Below, piece after piece: positions 4,531-6,521 of a stretch of 6,521 nt of DNA. Below the pieces are notes generated by a model that saw only the letters and a list, made by a program, of their open reading frames with translations, did not search any database and was not told the DNA's origin. The position numbers were made by a program, and so were the translations under genes. The stretch is from positions 1 through 6,521 of the forward strand of contig JAFGSL010000617.1 in assembly GCA_016934645.1 (NCBI GenBank), read 5' to 3'. Within the stretch, counting starts at the first letter, position 1. The number at the start of each line of letters is the position of its first letter. Source of the DNA: Anaerolineae bacterium. Its GTDB lineage: Bacteria > Chloroflexota > Anaerolineae > B4-G1 > SLSP01.

Positions 4531-6521
4531 ATGGCGTTTCGTATGCGTTGGCCTACAGAATATGGGACGATCACCCAAAAATTTGGCGCCAATCCACAAG
4601 TCTACAGTAAGTTTGGGCTGCCCGGTCACGAAGGCATCGACTTCATGGCCCCACACGACAGTGAAATCTACGCGGTCGCTGATGGATTCGTAAGCGACGT
4701 ACGGCTCGACGGCAGCACCAACCCCATTGGCAAGCCCTACGGCAACCAAATCCGCATTCAGCACGATGACGGCTACGAATCGATCTACGCACATCTATCG
4801 CAGGCTGTCGTCACCCGCGGGCAGTTCGTGGCAGCGAAACAATTGATCGGCCTAGCCGACAACACCGGTAACTCCGATGGCTCTCACCTTCACCTAAGCC
4901 TGAAAAAGCAAGGAGCAACTGCTGCCGGCCAGACAAACTATCCCCACGACCTCATCGACCCCACACCATATCTGGAGCCGTTTTCCGGCGGCGGCGGGAC
5001 AGCGCCCGAGCCACCAGAAGACACTACCATTGACGTTCAGGTTGATAGTCCTGATGCCGGCTATCTTAACGTGCGACAGGCACCGTACGTCGGCGCTCCC
5101 ATCGTCGATCAAGCCCAACACAACGCCATCCTAGGCGCGTTGGAAGACACTGACGTAGCCCGTGACAAGGTAGGCAAGACCGGGCAATGGCTCTGGGTGC
5201 GCCTGCCCAACGGCAATGTCGGCTACGTGGCGGCCTGGTATCTCAAGTTCCCGTCACCCGAACCTGTAGAAGAACCCGCGACGGTCGTCTTTGTCATCGT
5301 CGACAGTCCCGACGATCCACTCAAGCTGCGCCAGGGACCGGGCGTGGGGTACGCGCAGTTAGCACTGATGCCCGACGGGACAGTGCTCAAGGCACTGGAA
5401 AAGGAGGCCATGGTCAAGCAGAAGGTTGGCCAAATGAACCAGTGGCTCAACGTGCAGACCCCCACTGGCCTGACCGGCTATACCGCCGCGTGGTACGTCA
5501 AGCTGCAAGCTGGCGGCACGCAGCCCATCATCCCCGAACCCAAAGAGGGCACACCGACCGGCTACGTCATCGTCGAAAGCCCGGAATTCGGGCTGAAGGT
5601 ACGCGCTGGTGCAAGCACAGCCACAGAAAAGGTGTGGTGGGTCCCGCACAAGACCGTTCTGGAATCGCTGGAAGATGCCGCCACGACAGGCAACAAGGTC
5701 GGCCAAATGGATCAATGGATCAAAGTGCGCACACCAGCCCGCTATGAAGGCTACGTCGCCGCGTGGTATGTCCGCCATCCCACCCAGGAAGACAATCGCA
5801 AGACTGCCGGGGAGATCAATCTCTCAACCAGTGTCTCGCCGCACATCTTCGGCATCCACGCGGTCGACATCGCAGACGACCCGCACACGAAGGGGGCAAT
5901 TCGCGGCCTGTTCCAGGGTAAAGGCAAGAAAGGATGGATCTTCTTCACGCAAGTCTGCGGCAAGAACGCAACAAGTCTTCAACCTAACAACGACATCCGC
6001 GCTTTCTTCTGGGAATGGGCCAGCCAGGGATACGGCGTTATCGTGCGGCTCAACCACGGTTATGAACCCGGTGGCACACTGCCCGAAGCGAAGTACTACG
6101 ATGCCTTCGCCGCCGCCGCCGCGCGGTACGTCGAGTTGTTTCTCAAGCGCACCGACGTGCCCGCCGAGGATTACACGTGGACCATCCAGATCGGCAACGA
6201 GCAGAACAATCCGCGCGAGCATCCCGGCGGTTTCGACCATCCTACCGAGCACATTACGGCGGAGATGTACGCGGACGCCTTCAACAAAACCTATGCCAAG
6301 ATCAAGGCCGTGCTACCCAACGCCATCGTCTGTCCGGGCGCGATTGATCCTTACAATTATGAGAAAATGAGATTGCTGAACAACGTCCAATGGCGTCCGC
6401 TGGACTATTTTGACACGATGATGTCGAACATCCAGGCGCTTGACGGCATTATCCTGCACGCCTACACGCACGGACCGAATCTCGCCGCCGTCACCCACTT
6501 GCAGCGGTTCGGCAATGGAAC
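4531..6521 (+). CDS. M23 endopeptidase - three SH3 domains - clan-A-like glycosidase fusion (cut by right edge)
   Basis: The frame is open for 663 codons up to the window edge. Residues about 7-148 form an M23 (lysostaphin/LytM-type) metallopeptidase, which cleaves peptide bonds in peptidoglycan. Predicted zinc ligands are H33 and D37 (GHEGIDF) and H121 (SHLHL), with H88 in YAHLS and H119 as further active-site histidines, so it should be active. A Gly-rich linker with prolines (152-165) leads to three bacterial SH3-like domains (about 167-240, 252-325, 344-416), each ending in GY-AAWY. Residues from about 432 resemble a TIM-barrel glycosidase of clan A: VRLNHGYEPGG (505-515), IGNEQNN (554-560) with E557 the likely acid/base, and ILHAYTHG (641-648). 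The nucleophile strand lies beyond the edge. No signal peptide or membrane segment precedes the peptidase domain. Likely role: cell-wall remodelling or lysis. The domain calls are firm for M23 and SH3 and moderate for the glycosidase. Confidence 0.92.
   Translation, partial: MAFRMRWPTEYGTITQKFGANPQVYSKFGLPGHEGIDFMAPHDSEIYAVADGFVSDVRLDGSTNPIGKPYGNQIRIQHDDGYESIYAHLSQAVVTRGQFVAAKQLIGLADNTGNSDGSHLHLSLKKQGATAAGQTNYPHDLIDPTPYLEPFSGGGGTAPEPPEDTTIDVQVDSPDAGYLNVRQAPYVGAPIVDQAQHNAILGALEDTDVARDKVGKTGQWLWVRLPNGNVGYVAAWYLKFPSPEPVEEPATVVFVIVDSPDDPLKLRQGPGVGYAQLALMPDGTVLKALEKEAMVKQKVGQMNQWLNVQTPTGLTGYTAAWYVKLQAGGTQPIIPEPKEGTPTGYVIVESPEFGLKVRAGASTATEKVWWVPHKTVLESLEDAATTGNKVGQMDQWIKVRTPARYEGYVAAWYVRHPTQEDNRKTAGEINLSTSVSPHIFGIHAVDIADDPHTKGAIRGLFQGKGKKGWIFFTQVCGKNATSLQPNNDIRAFFWEWASQGYGVIVRLNHGYEPGGTLPEAKYYDAFAAAAARYVELFLKRTDVPAEDYTWTIQIGNEQNNPREHPGGFDHPTEHITAEMYADAFNKTYAKIKAVLPNAIVCPGAIDPYNYEKMRLLNNVQWRPLDYFDTMMSNIQALDGIILHAYTHGPNLAAVTHLQRFGNG
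5029..5778 (+). repeat. Three tandem SH3-domain repeats within the M23 fusion gene
   Basis: The coding repeats span about 5029-5250, 5284-5505 and 5560-5778. Each has the pattern V-VDSP or V-ESP, then L-VR-G, then KVG--QW--VR-P, then GY-AAWY. Units two and three are closest: KVGQMNQWLNVQTP and KVGQMDQWIKVRTP, starting at 5422 and 5695. Unit one has KVGKTGQWLWVRLP. This fits a recent duplication of one unit after an older one. SH3b domains typically bind cell-wall peptide or glycan. Confidence 0.85.

Noticed and set aside
5187..5747. 186-codon and neighbouring 253-codon frames within the M23 fusion gene
   Set aside because: They lie in a different frame from a continuous 663-codon frame with M23, SH3 and glycosidase motifs. 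Their composition is Arg/Ser/Thr-rich with no domain.
5029..5778. Direct repeats that could indicate a CRISPR or tandem DNA repeat
   Set aside because: The repeats are about 220-275 bases apart, degenerate at DNA level and in frame. They are protein SH3 domains.

Overview
The window looks like a chromosomal piece of a moderately GC-rich bacterium, most likely a member of the Chloroflexota (Anaerolineae-like). That guess is an inference. It rests on the last gene, an M23 peptidase / triple SH3 / glycosidase-like fusion of a type I associate with that phylum, and on the style of the elongation factor G. No rRNA, tRNA, CRISPR array or transposase gene was seen.

Layout, left to right. (1) Bases 1-168, minus strand: the N-terminal 56 codons of a DEAD-box RNA helicase that runs off the left edge. 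Its leader holds a terminator-like hairpin with a U-tract. (2) Bases 169-336: a compact divergent promoter region built from three copies of ATTGTAGC, with a -10 box of each direction inside the repeat. (3) Bases 337-965, plus strand: a two-gene type II toxin-antitoxin operon, toxin first (RelE/ParE superfamily, Gp49-like) and HTH antitoxin second, overlapping by ATGA. (4) Bases 1001-1038: a strong intrinsic terminator for the convergent gene. (5) Bases 1055-3172, minus strand: a complete 705-residue translation elongation factor G, outside any visible str operon and probably a paralogue. (6) Bases 3173-3423: a structured intergenic region with overlapping, oppositely directed extended -10 promoters, a terminator-like hairpin and a 24-bp perfect GC-rich palindrome. 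(7) Bases 3424-4362, plus strand: an EamA/DMT-family permease. Its 3' end lies inside a 97-bp inverted-repeat structure. (8) Bases 4531-6521, plus strand: the first 663 codons of an M23 endopeptidase, three bacterial SH3 domains and a clan-A-like glycosidase domain. It is still open at the right edge and has no visible signal peptide.

The genes do not form one pathway. The best candidates for something undescribed are regulatory. First, a toxin-antitoxin operator appears to be shared with a divergent RNA helicase gene. Second, both minus-strand translation/RNA-related genes (helicase and EF-G) carry terminator-like hairpins in their leaders, as expected for attenuation. Third, the cell-wall hydrolase combines two enzymatic domains but lacks a secretion signal.
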